A stretch of 64,000 nucleotides of DNA from Candidatus Defluviilinea proxima (GTDB lineage: Bacteria; Chloroflexota; Anaerolineae; Anaerolineales; Villigracilaceae), in contig JADKIW010000001.1 in NCBI GenBank assembly GCA_016721115.1, positions 883,501-947,500 of the forward strand, read 5' to 3'. Within the stretch, counting starts at the first letter, position 1; every line of letters begins with the position of its first letter. Position numbers and translations under genes: made by a program. Shown here piece by piece: positions 27,101-35,658 of the stretch. Below the pieces are notes generated by a model. That model was given only the letters and a program-made list of their open reading frames with translations, ran no database searches and was not told the origin of the DNA.

Positions 27101-27257
27101 GCGGAGGTGTGGGTGTACGGCGTGGCGTACCGGCGCGTGTAGTGCCTTCTTTCGGCGCATCGTTCTTTGCAGGTTCAACGGCAGGCTCGGCGTGAGTCTC
27201 TGCTTCAGAATCCAGCAATCTTCTAACTCGGTGTTTATTCTCTTCTTCGTTTGTCAT
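24129..27257 (-). CDS. Class A penicillin-binding protein (transglycosylase/transpeptidase)
   Basis: Polymerises and cross-links peptidoglycan. The 1042-residue chain has a long Pro-rich cytoplasmic N-terminus (1-120), one membrane helix near 128-150, a GT51 domain starting with ATEDQDFYTHPG (Glu 215) and QQLARALLL, and a transpeptidase with SSIK (Ser 509, Lys 512), SNSFN near 570 and KTGTT (Lys 705). The C-terminus adds a beta domain (FNLP...WRLEYGVGDDPSDW) and an unusual Thr/Pro tail of about 50 residues. Length is greater than usual for PBP1A (about 800) because of these extras. It heads a minus-strand group with ywbE and a lipoprotein gene. Confidence 0.95.
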   Translation of the reverse strand: MTNEEENKHRVRRLLDSEAETHAEPAVEPAKNDAPKEGTTRAGTPRRTPTPPPPPIALDKDNMPLPRRVHEVDMGSTQVSPAAYEPASRPRLAQARPTSAPRPSQPPPPSTPITFDWKNGWGSCLVRGFIFSLFALVVIAILGGSALLISYYRIARTLPSVNDLKDRTSQFETTRILDRNGNSLYEILDPNAGRRTYVPLDKISPALVAATIATEDQDFYTHPGFDAWALIRALWVNYRTDGQGGGASTITQQLARALLLSPEERAQRTYLRKAREIILATEITRRYSKDEILELYLNEIYYGNLAYGIEAASETYFGKTANQLTLGEASFLAGLPQSPAVYDIYTNREVTLGRQQQVLVLMFSRSQQKGCIAVSNSEVPICVDQVAAVEAANEIKNRTFNSPNINSRYPHWVNYVRSQLEAQYDAQTIYRSGFIIYTTLDPNLQDQAQRMVTDQIALMTDKNAHNGALVAIKPSTGEILAMVGSPDFNNDAISGQVNMATSPTRQPGSSIKPITYLAAFEKGWTPATWIWDVPTEFPDGANPPYTPKNYDDRFHGGMTVRTALSNSFNIPAVKTLQFVGVYDDPNTPEKDGMIAMAERLGITSLTRPDYGLALTLGGGDVSLLEMSSAFSVFANGGKKVPPVSILKIVDFEGTVVYEYKPLEGEQVIRADHAFLLSSILSDNNARSLMFGPNSALNLPFQVAAKTGTTNDFRDNWTMGYTPDLVTGVWVGNADYTPMVNTTGLSGAAPIWSQFMQFAVPYLTNNNPTPFSIPSGVSETIVCNMGGAEPSQWCRGGQRSEFFASGQPPLPRNQDLLVQTTIDTWTGLIAGDACKDFAKEEKVLNVTDEWARKWFKTGAGRDWLESHDLPRNPYYRPERECSSSDPRPILKFTNLNDTDVITTSPFEVKAVINVTGGDFSNWRLEYGVGDDPSDWTVLAEGRQKFEQSDTIYKWDVGDVKGSKITLRIYLMKGDDFHAEKRVSLTFNLPQPTEAPTLTPTLTPFVPVDTPTNTPVPATPTDTVVPPPTDTDTPVPPTDTPATP

Positions 27258-27267
27258 AATAATTTCT

Positions 27268-27342
27268 GTAGGGGCGGGGTTTCCCCGCCCGATTGTGTAC
27301 CTTCCATAAAACAGAGCGAGACGCTACGCGGCCTCGCCCTAC
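27268..27342. repeat. GTAGGGGCGGGG hairpin repeat
   Basis: GGGGCGGGG TT TCCCCGCCC hairpin at 27268-27290 plus an outer CGCCCTAC arm at 27335-27342; fills the gap between MaoC and PBP genes. Confidence 0.55.
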
Positions 27343-27348
27343 GTATTA

Positions 27349-27798
27349 TTATTCTTTCGGTTTACTTGCGATCAGCACAACCCATGTGCCACGATGACAC
27401 ACTTCATTGTTTTGGTTCTTCACTTCGAGGACAATTGTCACAGAGCCGCCGCCGATACGTGGCAAGGCTTTGGTTTCAACGGTATCCAATTCCACATAGA
27501 TCGTATCACCGATGAACACCGGCTTCACAAACTTCCATTCCTTCACTTCACGAAATGCGATGACGGTTCCATCCATGAGGCCGGTCTGCCAGGCGAGGCC
27601 TGAAGCAATGGACAAGCCCAACAATCCGTGTGCGATCTGTTTACCGAAAGGAGTCGTCTTGCTGAATTCAGGATCGGTGTGGATGCGGTTATCGTCGCCG
27701 GAGAGTCTGGCAAAATCCATAATATCGGCTTCGGTGATCGTCCGCTTTTCAGTGACGGTTTTCTGCCCAACAGTAAATTCTTCAAAGTAAAAGCCCAT
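27349..27798 (-). CDS. MaoC-like dehydratase (hotdog fold)
   Basis: A 149-residue single hotdog-domain protein. It has the MaoC/R-hydratase pattern: FARLSGDDNRIHTDPEF (catalytic Asp and His), GKQIAHGLLGLSIASGL and late DTVEVELDT-type strands. Relatives hydrate enoyl-CoA or are hydroxyacyl-dehydratase subunits; the exact substrate is unknown. I chose the Met at 27798 (GFYFEEFTVGQK follows), preceded by GGAG; the longer frame to 27840 runs through repeat DNA. Confidence 0.87.
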   Translation of the reverse strand: MGFYFEEFTVGQKTVTEKRTITEADIMDFARLSGDDNRIHTDPEFSKTTPFGKQIAHGLLGLSIASGLAWQTGLMDGTVIAFREVKEWKFVKPVFIGDTIYVELDTVETKALPRIGGGSVTIVLEVKNQNNEVCHRGTWVVLIASKPKE

Positions 27799-27842
27799 GG
27801 TGAGTCTCCTCGTCTTGTAGTCTTCTTGTCTACTGGTCATCT

Positions 27843-27907
27843 CGTCTTCTTGTCACTTTGCCATCTGGTCTTGACTAGCAGACTAGTGGACTATTTGACA
27901 AGAAGAC
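27843..27907. repeat. CGTCTTCTTGTC inverted repeat
   Basis: CGTCTTCTTGTC at 27843-27854 and its near complement GACAAGAAGAC at 27897-27907, with related TCTTCTTGTC units at 27821-27830. Looks like a small non-coding repeat between two divergent genes. Confidence 0.5.
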
Positions 27908-27924
27908 AAACTAAATTATACCCT

Positions 27925-27953
27925 TTGACCTCCAGCCGTTATGCTCGTACAAT
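27925..27953 (+). promoter_or_regulatory. Promoter of the GH63-like gene, predicted leaderless
   Basis: TTGACC (27925-27930), 17-base spacer, TACAAT (27948-27953); the ATG is at 27961, exactly where transcription should begin. Confidence 0.75.
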
Positions 27954-27960
27954 ACGGGCC

Positions 27961-30327
27961 ATGCGTGACTGGTCCCTCGCCACCGGCGACCCGCTTTATC
28001 TCACTCTGGCGGCCGATTCACGCCTTTCCATTCCTGATTACCTCAACGATCATATTTGGGAACTGACCCTCGGCGGCGGAGAGCCTTCTGCCCTCTCGCT
28101 TCGCACTACCTTCGGCCTGCGCGCCAAGGCAATGCGCATTTTTCCGCGCTTCAGCGAAAACGGCAAATCGGTCAACAACCCGTCTGATTTTGCACTGCCC
28201 CCCAAGATACGCCGTTTTTACCCAAATCTCTTCGTCGTTGACTACTCGCCACTACCCAACATAGACGCTTCCACAGAATACTGGGTTCCACAATCCAATG
28301 CGGTCAGCGGACGCGTGACCCTCACGAACAAATCCAACGCCACGCGCAAAATCCGCATGGAAGTGTGCGCCCTGCTCGCTCCCATTGACGGCCAAAGCAT
28401 GACGTCCAAACAAATACAGATGGTCAACATTCTGGCAGGGCACACAGGCGGACTTTTCCCCGTTCTCTTTATGACCGGCGGCCCCGCACATGGTACCGGC
28501 CCTCATCCATCGCTCTTTCTGGACCTCGAGCTTGGTCCCGGCGCGACGCGTCAACTCACATGGACGCAAGCCGCGACCGACACATTACAAACCTCATTCG
28601 ATCTTGCGCGTCAGGTAGCGGCCCGCCCGTGGGAAGCGGAACGCGCAAGGCTTGAATTACTCAACACCAGCCAGTGCATGGACATCCACACCGGCGATAA
28701 AGATTGGGACGCGGCCTTCGCTTTGAGTCAATGCGCGGGATACGGATTGTTATTCCCGCCGAATCAACATTTACCGAATCCATCCTTCGTTTCTGCGTGC
28801 CAACCCGATAATGGATACTCACCCAAAGGCGATGGCACAGATTATCCATCCTCATGGAACGGACAAACTCCGCTTGAGGCGCATTATCTCGCGAGTGTTC
28901 TGCCCGCTTCGCAAACCGCGCAAGACCTACTCAAGAATTTTCTCATGCTCCAAAAACCAGATGGGACGATAGACGGTAAACCCGGCTTGGCCGGTCAACG
29001 CGGACGTTACCTTGCCGCACCCATGCTTGCCAGCCTGGCCTGGAAAATTCACGAAACAAAAGAAAACACTGCCTTCATCAAGGAAGTCTTTCCGTATTTA
29101 TTGAAATTCTTCCAATCGTGGTTCCTCGTTGAACAGGATGAAGACCGCGACGGCCTGCCGCAATGGCGACACATTCTACAAACAGGTTTCGACGATAACC
29201 CACTGTTCGATGCATGGCACGAATGGTCATTGGGCGTGAATATTTCACAAGTCCATAGCCCGGCGCTCGAAGCGATGTTATACAACGAAGCGGCTTGTCT
29301 CATCAAAATGGCAGAAGCCATTGAACAGAACGACATCCTGGCGTTGCTCCATGAACATGCTTCGATCTTGCGCAAGTCCATCGAGTCCACGTGGCAGGCG
29401 CGGACCGGGTTGTATCATTATCGTGACCGCGAAACAGGTTCGAGTTTGGCTGGCAAAGTGTTGGTCAAGCAAACAGGTTCAGGCACGATCACGCCGAAGT
29501 TAAAGTTCGAGGCGCCGATCCGCTTGTTGATCGAGGTGCAGACCCAAAGTCCAGCCGCGACGCGACCCGAGATCAAGATCCATCAGTTCGCCACAAAAGC
29601 CGCAGACGAAGTCATATCCAGCAGTGATTATCAATGGCGCAACAACGGCTCGGTGTACACCACCAAAAATGTATATTCAAAGATCGCAAAGATCGTGGTG
29701 AAAGACTTGGGCGACGAAGATACCGTGACGATCAGCACGCTCGATTTCACGACCGAAGACCATACGCTTTTCATGCCGCTGTGGGCGGGCGTGCCCGATG
29801 AGGGACATGCGCAGATCATGATCGGACGTGCACTGTTAGACGCGAAACGCTTCCACCGTCCATTTGGGATTCCCGCCTGTCCGTCTCTCACTCAGCCTGA
29901 GGCTGAATCAGTTTCGCAAGCTGTTCACTTGCCTTGGAACTTATTGATCGGCGAGGGCCTGCTGAAATACGGATTCCGTTCCGATGCGGCGCGCTTGGTG
30001 GCACACATCATGACGGGCATCATCCAAAACTTGAAACAGAACCGCGCCTTTTATGCGCGCTACCACGCCGAAAAAGGGACAGGCATCGGCGAACGCAACG
30101 CCCTGAGCGGACTCGCGCCCGTTGGCTTGTTCTTGAAAGTACTGGGTGTTGAGATCCTTTCCTCCACACGCGTGAAACTCGAAGGCACGAACCCTTTCCC
30201 GTGGGATGTGACGATCCAATATAGAGGCTTGAAGGTGATACGGGGGACAAACAAAACAGAAGTCGTATTCGCGAACGGCAAGTCGGTGACGGTGACGGGG
30301 ATAGAGTCCACGATGGTGGAGTTGTAA
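27961..30327 (+). CDS. GH63-like (alpha/alpha)6 glycosidase
   Basis: A 788-residue, apparently cytoplasmic protein (no signal peptide). An N-terminal beta-rich domain (1-240) precedes a six-hairpin toroid. Clan GH-G features include YPSSWNGQTPLEAHYLA, EDRDGLPQWRHILQTGFDD and VHSPALEAMLYNEA, resembling glucosidases and mannosylglycerate hydrolases of GH63; a beta-sandwich segment (about 495-600) interrupts the catalytic part. Substrate is unknown, with glucosyl- or mannosyl-linked compatible solutes or oligosaccharides possible. The ATG at 27961 is set by the promoter just upstream; the longer frame to 27628 overlaps MaoC. Confidence 0.75.
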   Translation: MRDWSLATGDPLYLTLAADSRLSIPDYLNDHIWELTLGGGEPSALSLRTTFGLRAKAMRIFPRFSENGKSVNNPSDFALPPKIRRFYPNLFVVDYSPLPNIDASTEYWVPQSNAVSGRVTLTNKSNATRKIRMEVCALLAPIDGQSMTSKQIQMVNILAGHTGGLFPVLFMTGGPAHGTGPHPSLFLDLELGPGATRQLTWTQAATDTLQTSFDLARQVAARPWEAERARLELLNTSQCMDIHTGDKDWDAAFALSQCAGYGLLFPPNQHLPNPSFVSACQPDNGYSPKGDGTDYPSSWNGQTPLEAHYLASVLPASQTAQDLLKNFLMLQKPDGTIDGKPGLAGQRGRYLAAPMLASLAWKIHETKENTAFIKEVFPYLLKFFQSWFLVEQDEDRDGLPQWRHILQTGFDDNPLFDAWHEWSLGVNISQVHSPALEAMLYNEAACLIKMAEAIEQNDILALLHEHASILRKSIESTWQARTGLYHYRDRETGSSLAGKVLVKQTGSGTITPKLKFEAPIRLLIEVQTQSPAATRPEIKIHQFATKAADEVISSSDYQWRNNGSVYTTKNVYSKIAKIVVKDLGDEDTVTISTLDFTTEDHTLFMPLWAGVPDEGHAQIMIGRALLDAKRFHRPFGIPACPSLTQPEAESVSQAVHLPWNLLIGEGLLKYGFRSDAARLVAHIMTGIIQNLKQNRAFYARYHAEKGTGIGERNALSGLAPVGLFLKVLGVEILSSTRVKLEGTNPFPWDVTIQYRGLKVIRGTNKTEVVFANGKSVTVTGIESTMVEL

Positions 30328-30405
30328 AGGGCGAGGGGTTTATAAGTCGTTCATCTGATTTTAACTGAAGCCGCATAAAGCCCGAAACGGTTTTGGGGAA
30401 TTACG

Positions 30406-30495
30406 CGGAACAGTTCCGTTCATAGCTTATTATGAGGAAGTGTTCCGTATATTCACTAGTTAGGCTTCCTAACAAACAAGTGGTTAATCTAACCA
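30406..30495 (+). promoter_or_regulatory. Four stacked palindromic operators before the ABC operon
   Basis: Two copies of GGAANNNTTCC: GGAACAGTTCC (30407-30417) and GGAAGTGTTCC (30436-30446), 29 bases apart. Then two 15-base palindromes with 3-base centres: GTTAGGCTTCCTAAC (30459-30473) and TGGTTAATCTAACCA (30481-30495). They lie 31-120 bases before the ATG at 30526. The regulators are not encoded next to them. Confidence 0.65.
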
Positions 30496-30525
30496 TCCAA
30501 ACACAACAAGAAGGGATGATGTTTT

Positions 30526-31410
30526 ATGGAAATTCTTATCGAGAACGTGGGGAAACAATATCGGCGCGATTTTTGGGGATTGCGCCAATTTTCGCTTAAG
30601 CTTGGCTCGGGTGTGTTGGGACTTTTAGGGCCAAACGGCGCGGGCAAATCAACCTTGATGCGCATTCTAGCTACCATTACAGATGTGACGGAAGGCAAGG
30701 TCATCTGGAACGGTGTGGATATTGCCCGACAGCCAAATGAACTTCGCCAGGTACTCGGTTATCTGCCACAGGATTTCGGCGTCTATCCCAACCTGAATGC
30801 TATCGAATTCTTAACGTATATGGCCGCCATTAAAGGTCTGGACGAACGGGTGATGCGGCGTCGCATTGACGAGCTTATCCAACTGGTTAACCTGGCTGAC
30901 ATGGCCAAACGTCCGTTGGGTGGGTATTCAGGTGGGATGAAACAACGTGTCGGCATTGCCCAGGCGTTACTCAACGATCCGCAACTGCTCATCGTGGATG
31001 AGCCAACAGCGGGACTTGACCCCGAAGAACGGATGCGCTTCCGCGCTTTGCTGGCAGAACTCTCCGGGGATCGAATTGTGATTCTCTCGACTCACATCGT
31101 ATCAGACATAGAAGCCATCGCAACCTCGATTGCAATCGTCAATAAAGGAAAACTTGTCATCCACGATTTGCCCGAACGGATTTTGCAGACTGTGGAAGGC
31201 AAAGTCTGGACATGGATCGTCTCCAGCCAGGACTTAGCTACCATCCGCCAGAATCATGTGATTAGCAGTACAGCCCGACGCAGCGACGGTGTCCATGTGC
31301 GCGTGATTGCCGAGCATATGCCAGATCAACAAGCCTTGCTTGCACCAGCCACATTGGAAGATGCCTACCTCTATCAGGTTAATGCCGCACTAACAAGCCA
31401 GGGGGCGTAA
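30526..31410 (+). CDS. ABC transporter ATP-binding protein
   Basis: A 294-residue ATPase of the ABC-2/drug-export class. Walker A LGPNGAGKSTL, Q-loop PQDFGVYPNL, signature YSGGMKQRV, Walker B LLIVDEPTAGLD and the H-switch STHIVSD are all intact; the C-terminal 80 residues form an extra domain. Works with the permease encoded immediately downstream, where the stop TAA and ATG share a base. Substrate unknown. Confidence 0.93.
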   Translation: MEILIENVGKQYRRDFWGLRQFSLKLGSGVLGLLGPNGAGKSTLMRILATITDVTEGKVIWNGVDIARQPNELRQVLGYLPQDFGVYPNLNAIEFLTYMAAIKGLDERVMRRRIDELIQLVNLADMAKRPLGGYSGGMKQRVGIAQALLNDPQLLIVDEPTAGLDPEERMRFRALLAELSGDRIVILSTHIVSDIEAIATSIAIVNKGKLVIHDLPERILQTVEGKVWTWIVSSQDLATIRQNHVISSTARRSDGVHVRVIAEHMPDQQALLAPATLEDAYLYQVNAALTSQGA

Positions 31411-33065
31411 TGAAACAACTTCGCATTGTCTATCACTTGATGTTGGCCGATTTTCTCGAGCGGATACGCAGATACGACTTTCTGCTGATGTTGCTCTTTA
31501 CGGTTTTCATCACCTATCTCTTTATTCCAGCGCTGGATTCGTTCCAAATTGTTGGTTTGCAACTGGGCGGCTATCGATCAGTCTACAACTCTGCCTGGAT
31601 CGGCAGTATGACCACCCTATTGTTGGGGGAATTTTTCCTGATCTTTGCTTTTTACCTGCTCAAAGGAACGATCGAGCGTGACCGTAAAACGGGTGTCGGC
31701 CAAATCATCGCCACCACACCGATCATCCGATCCGTCTATATGCTTGGCAAGTGGCTTAGCAACGTGGCTGTTATTACCGCAATGGTAGCCATCATTATTT
31801 TTTCAGCGGCCATCCTGCAATGGATGCGTGGCGAAGATCTTTCGCTCAATGTTTGGTTGCTTAGCGCGCCTTTCTTGATTGTTTTATTGCCCGCGCTCAG
31901 CATAATTGCTGCCGTAGCCATTTTATTCGACAGTATCAACTTCCTGCGCGGCGGACTGGGCAGTGTGCTTTTCTTTTTTCTGGCCTATCCAATGGTATAT
32001 TTGCTATTTGATTTGCCCGGGAACACCATCATCTATCCAAGCATCTTTAGCGCCTGTTCAGCACAATTTGCCGGTTGCATTCCCAATCGCCAAATTGACG
32101 GCGGGTTACCACCCCTTCAGGACTTACCTACTTTTCATTATGAAGGGGTTGCGTGGACGGCTGAAATTGTGTTGGGGCGGCTGGCACTCATATTGGTTGG
32201 CGCAGTCATCGTCGTGCTTGCCGCGGGATTATTTCATCGCTTTGACCCCGCCAAAGCTGACCAAAACTTGTTTGGAAATTGGTTGGTTCAAATCAAACAA
32301 ATGATCTGGTCGTTCATCACCGTGAAAGAAGATGGATCTGCGCAAGAGGAAACCATCATGCCGACCATCACCGAACACGTTCACCTGACGCCGCTTTCGA
32401 GCGAATTACACTCAAATCCGGGTTGGCTGCGCCAATATTCTCAACTGTTCCTGGCCGAATTGCGGTTAACCCTGAAAGGCTTGAATCGGTTCTGGTACCT
32501 GATCGCCATTCTCTTGATCGGCGCACCATTATTTGCACCCAGCCTTACCATTGGAGATACGCGACTTGGGCCGGCAGAAGTTGCCCTATCCTTATTTCTG
32601 CCATTGGCGTGGATATGGCCGTTGACCATATGGTCAAACATTGGCTCGCACGAGGCACGTTACCGTGTTGAACAGATCGTATTTTCCGCGCCTTACCCAC
32701 TTCGACGGCACTTGCCCGTTACGTGGCTGGTGGGCATCAGCATTGCGTTGGTGATGGCGGGTGGCGTCATCGTACAATTAGTTTTAGCAGGACTGTGGGT
32801 TAATCTGCTGGCAGTATGCATCGGTGCGTTATTTGTGCCGACACTGGCGCTGGCAATGGGCTGTTGGAGCGGCGGCAGTAAATTGTTTGAAGGCCTGTAC
32901 CTTTTTTTCTGGTATCTTTCCTCAATCTATAGCATACCTTACCTGGACTTCATGGGGCGTGTTCCGGTTGCGTTGAGTTGGGGCATGCCCTGGGTTTTTG
33001 CTGGACTGACTTTCCTATTGATCGGTGCAACGGTAATAGGTCGCCAACGCCAAATCAAGCTGTGA
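31410..33065 (+). CDS. ABC-2 type transporter permease (two-half fusion)
   Basis: A 551-residue membrane protein with about twelve hydrophobic segments in two halves (1-285 and 310-551), joined by a soluble linker (HLTPLSSELHSNPGWLRQY). This looks like two ABC-2 permease halves in one chain. It pairs with the ATPase upstream. The next gene starts 19 bases after its stop, suggesting a three-gene operon. Confidence 0.85.
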   Translation: MKQLRIVYHLMLADFLERIRRYDFLLMLLFTVFITYLFIPALDSFQIVGLQLGGYRSVYNSAWIGSMTTLLLGEFFLIFAFYLLKGTIERDRKTGVGQIIATTPIIRSVYMLGKWLSNVAVITAMVAIIIFSAAILQWMRGEDLSLNVWLLSAPFLIVLLPALSIIAAVAILFDSINFLRGGLGSVLFFFLAYPMVYLLFDLPGNTIIYPSIFSACSAQFAGCIPNRQIDGGLPPLQDLPTFHYEGVAWTAEIVLGRLALILVGAVIVVLAAGLFHRFDPAKADQNLFGNWLVQIKQMIWSFITVKEDGSAQEETIMPTITEHVHLTPLSSELHSNPGWLRQYSQLFLAELRLTLKGLNRFWYLIAILLIGAPLFAPSLTIGDTRLGPAEVALSLFLPLAWIWPLTIWSNIGSHEARYRVEQIVFSAPYPLRRHLPVTWLVGISIALVMAGGVIVQLVLAGLWVNLLAVCIGALFVPTLALAMGCWSGGSKLFEGLYLFFWYLSSIYSIPYLDFMGRVPVALSWGMPWVFAGLTFLLIGATVIGRQRQIKL

Positions 33066-33084
33066 AGCAATAAAGGAGCTGATC

Positions 33085-33675
33085 ATGAAGCAAGGCAAAA
33101 TATCGTGGAAGCGAGTATTCATTCTGCTTGGCGCGTTGGTGGGGATATGCTTAATAGCCAGTGTTGCGCTGTTTATCTTTGGTAGACCTGTGGCGGATGC
33201 GTTGCGCGCTCGGTTGTGGAAAACCGATCCGAAGCTGGCCGCACAAGTGGCGCACCAAATGATAGATTACGATCTTCCACCCGCCTATCAAGAACTCAAG
33301 TTTCTGGATATGGGAAGCAGCGCTGATACGGTGATGATCGCGAATCTTGAACAACCAGCGGATTTTATCCTCATTACTCAAGTGCCTGACGGTATTCTTG
33401 CAACAGAATATCAGACCGGGGTGGAGGAAAAGTGGTCCCGTGAGATTTCCGAACATCATTACGATACCCACACAGTCAGCACGCAGGCAGTGACGGTGCG
33501 TGGTCTGCCCACGACGCTCCGTATCATGGAAGGGACGGATGAAAATGGCCGCCCGATACGCCAGGGAGTATGCATGTTCACTGGTAAAAGCGGCGATGTT
33601 CTGCTCGTACTGGTGGCAGGCCAGGATACGTGGGATCAAACGATGGTTGAACAGTTCCTGCAATCCATTCGCTAG
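33085..33675 (+). CDS. Membrane-anchored protein of the ABC operon
   Basis: A 196-residue protein with one N-terminal membrane helix (residues 11-31, LLGALVGICLIASVALFIF) and an extracytoplasmic alpha/beta domain (40-196). AAAGGAG lies 8 bases upstream. No family recognised. Being third in the operon and secreted side facing, it could be an accessory to the transporter. The first attC site begins 73 bases after its stop. Confidence 0.65.
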   Translation: MKQGKISWKRVFILLGALVGICLIASVALFIFGRPVADALRARLWKTDPKLAAQVAHQMIDYDLPPAYQELKFLDMGSSADTVMIANLEQPADFILITQVPDGILATEYQTGVEEKWSREISEHHYDTHTVSTQAVTVRGLPTTLRIMEGTDENGRPIRQGVCMFTGKSGDVLLVLVAGQDTWDQTMVEQFLQSIR

Positions 33676-33747
33676 ATAATGGCAGGTTGGTGGCTTTGAT
33701 GTTGTGTTATCGTTGGTTTTAATATCGATTGCGTCAAGGCAAATAGT

Positions 33748-33869
33748 GCCCAACACAGCGGACGTGTGGGGATTCTGCGACACGCTTCGCAGTCAAGCAG
33801 TTTCCTACGCCTTAGCCTTTTTCTGCTTCGCTGTCCCCGCCCCAGCGCGGGTAGCGCAACCCATTAGGC
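33748..33869 (+). repeat. attC1, integron recombination site
   Basis: Outer boxes R'' GCCCAAC (33748-33754) and R' ATTAGGC (33863-33869, canonical GTTRRRY), with imperfect internal dyad (AGCG...GCGCGGGTAGCGCAACC). Shares its 3' third with the attC sites further right. Confidence 0.75.
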
Positions 33870-33920
33870 TGCTGGCACAATAGTATATTGAGAAAGACAA
33901 TAACGTCAAAGGTATTAATC

Positions 33921-34520
33921 ATGGGCTATACCGTAAAATGTCCGCAATGTAATGAGATAAATTCAGGAAGTCGTCTAAATTGCGTTAAGTGCCAAACCAA
34001 TCTCATTGGTGTATCAAGAAAACACGAAGAAACAGCAACGGAAGTTTCTAATATCAAGATAGGCGATGGGCAGGTTTCGAAGGCGATAGAAAAAAACAGT
34101 AATGCCCATATTAACATTGGTTTAATTGTTGGAGCAATTGGTTTTTTTATCATTAGTTTTTTTACATTCGGCGGAAGTTTTTGTGGTGGTTTGTTTATCT
34201 CAATTGGTATGGGTGTTATATCTGGTCTTCTAACCGCCCGTTACGCAAACACTGGAACAATAGATAATGCGTCTCGTTTGGGCGCAATATCTGGCGGAAT
34301 AGCAGGGGTATTTGCTTTATTAGGTCAAGTATTTGGTGGAATACTTCCGTCAATGATTTTTGGTATGTTTCAAACATTAGGTACGTTTCCTGATGCAAAT
34401 GCGAATATGGGCAAAGAAATATTCTCCGCCTTTTTTATGCCAAGTGTGCTTAATGGCATAATTGGATTAATTGCATCTTCAATTGCTGGGTCAACCTCAG
34501 CCAGCAGAAATTTTCGCTAA
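33921..34520 (+). CDS. Cassette 1: zinc-ribbon membrane protein
   Basis: A 199-residue protein. The N-terminus has a treble-clef zinc ribbon, CPQCNEINSGSRLNCVKC (Cys 8/11 and 21/24), then a polar stretch and four hydrophobic segments from residue 72 on with Gly-rich helices. No family recognised. The ATG at 33921 follows AAAGG; it lies 51 bases after attC1, and the stop is 29 bases before attC2, a typical integron cassette fit. AT-rich. Confidence 0.7.
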   Translation: MGYTVKCPQCNEINSGSRLNCVKCQTNLIGVSRKHEETATEVSNIKIGDGQVSKAIEKNSNAHINIGLIVGAIGFFIISFFTFGGSFCGGLFISIGMGVISGLLTARYANTGTIDNASRLGAISGGIAGVFALLGQVFGGILPSMIFGMFQTLGTFPDANANMGKEIFSAFFMPSVLNGIIGLIASSIAGSTSASRNFR

Positions 34521-34549
34521 CTCATCAAAAAGCTATAGTGCAAAACGCA

Positions 34550-34679
34550 GCCTAACAAAGCGTGCACCTAACGCTAGGGATTCTGCGCAAATCTCAAGCA
34601 GTTTCACACACTTTATCATTTTTCTGGTTGGACGGCTTCGCCGTCCCTGTCCCAGCGCGGGTAACGCAATCCGTTGGGT
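34550..34679 (+). repeat. attC2
   Basis: R'' GCCTAAC (34550-34556), R' GTTGGGT (34673-34679). Short type, about 130 bases, with an inner GGACGGCTTCGCCGTCC hairpin near its 3' side. Confidence 0.85.
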
Positions 34680-34705
34680 AAGAGTCTTTAACGGGAAACA
34701 TTAGA

Positions 34706-35362
34706 ATGAATGCAATTATATCGATTCCAAATCCTGAAATAAGCAGGCGCAGGTGGTCAACTTGGATACTATTGGCTGGGTTGTTAGGTGTTGGTAATTT
34801 TTTAATTGGCTGGTGGAGTCTCCTCCCGCCAGGTAAAGGTTATACAGTTTACTTTTGGTTGGTCGAATTCTATAGTTACGTTATCATACCTACGCTGATC
34901 CTCTTCCCAGTGAGCATAATTATTGTTGCTCTGTGGTTTGCTCATTTACCCAAAAGATTGTGGTCACAAATCACAATCACGATAATCGGTCTTATCGTTG
35001 CATTGGTCTGCTTCGTGATAGCTCTAAGTGGCATGTGGTTATCAACTCTCAGAATAGTCGGACATGTCCAGCAAAACGATCAGGTTTATTATCTTGTAAA
35101 GTATTATGATGATCGTGCGAGTAATTATGCTTTTTGTGTAGCCGATAAATTCGGTTTTGCCGGGCAATGTAGATATATTGGCTGGAAAGGCGATGATGAC
35201 GATCCTGAAATCTATATTGACCGAAATACGAGTTTAATCACTGTCGAATCGAAAAACCCATCATTCACTTGGATGAACAGTTTTCCACCAAGCTGTACAA
35301 ACGGCCCTGACGAGAGTGATGGCAGCGAATATCCAGTATATGTTGGTGGATGTACACCATGA
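34706..35362 (+). CDS. Cassette 2: membrane protein of unknown function
   Basis: A 218-residue protein: three hydrophobic segments (about 19-40, 52-78, 88-112) then a C-terminal extracytoplasmic region with four cysteines (FCVADKFGFAGQC, PSCTNG, VGGC). No family recognised. Starts 27 bases after attC2 and ends 14 bases before attC3. AT-rich like the other cassettes. Confidence 0.65.
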   Translation: MNAIISIPNPEISRRRWSTWILLAGLLGVGNFLIGWWSLLPPGKGYTVYFWLVEFYSYVIIPTLILFPVSIIIVALWFAHLPKRLWSQITITIIGLIVALVCFVIALSGMWLSTLRIVGHVQQNDQVYYLVKYYDDRASNYAFCVADKFGFAGQCRYIGWKGDDDDPEIYIDRNTSLITVESKNPSFTWMNSFPPSCTNGPDESDGSEYPVYVGGCTP

Positions 35363-35375
35363 TTTGTTGTGAATT

Positions 35376-35550
35376 GCCCAACACAGCGTGCACCTGACGC
35401 TGGGGATGTCAAACGCCAATGCGCTTTGACTGGGCGATGCTCACTGGATGCTCGCTCGCCCGATCTACGGCACGCTTCGCAGTCAAGCATTTTTCTGGCT
35501 GGACGGCTTCGCCGTCCCTGCCCCAGCGCGGGTAACGCAATCCATCGGCC
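35376..35550 (+). repeat. attC3
   Basis: R'' GCCCAAC (35376-35382); R' is degenerate, ATCGGCC (35544-35550). Long type (175 bases) carrying an extra ATGTCAAACGCCAATGCGC insert relative to attC2. Confidence 0.75.
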
Positions 35551-35658
35551 CGTTCATCACGCAATAAATTCAAGCAGACTTAGAGATGTCCATCATGTTC
35601 AAATGGAAAGCCAAAAGATCGAATCCGCTCTTTCTGTATGAATGCACCAAGCTGATAA

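Noticed and set aside
30526..33675. Bacteriocin exporter or defence ABC system
   Set aside because: No precursor peptide or peptidase domain near; plain ABC-2 exporter is the simpler reading.
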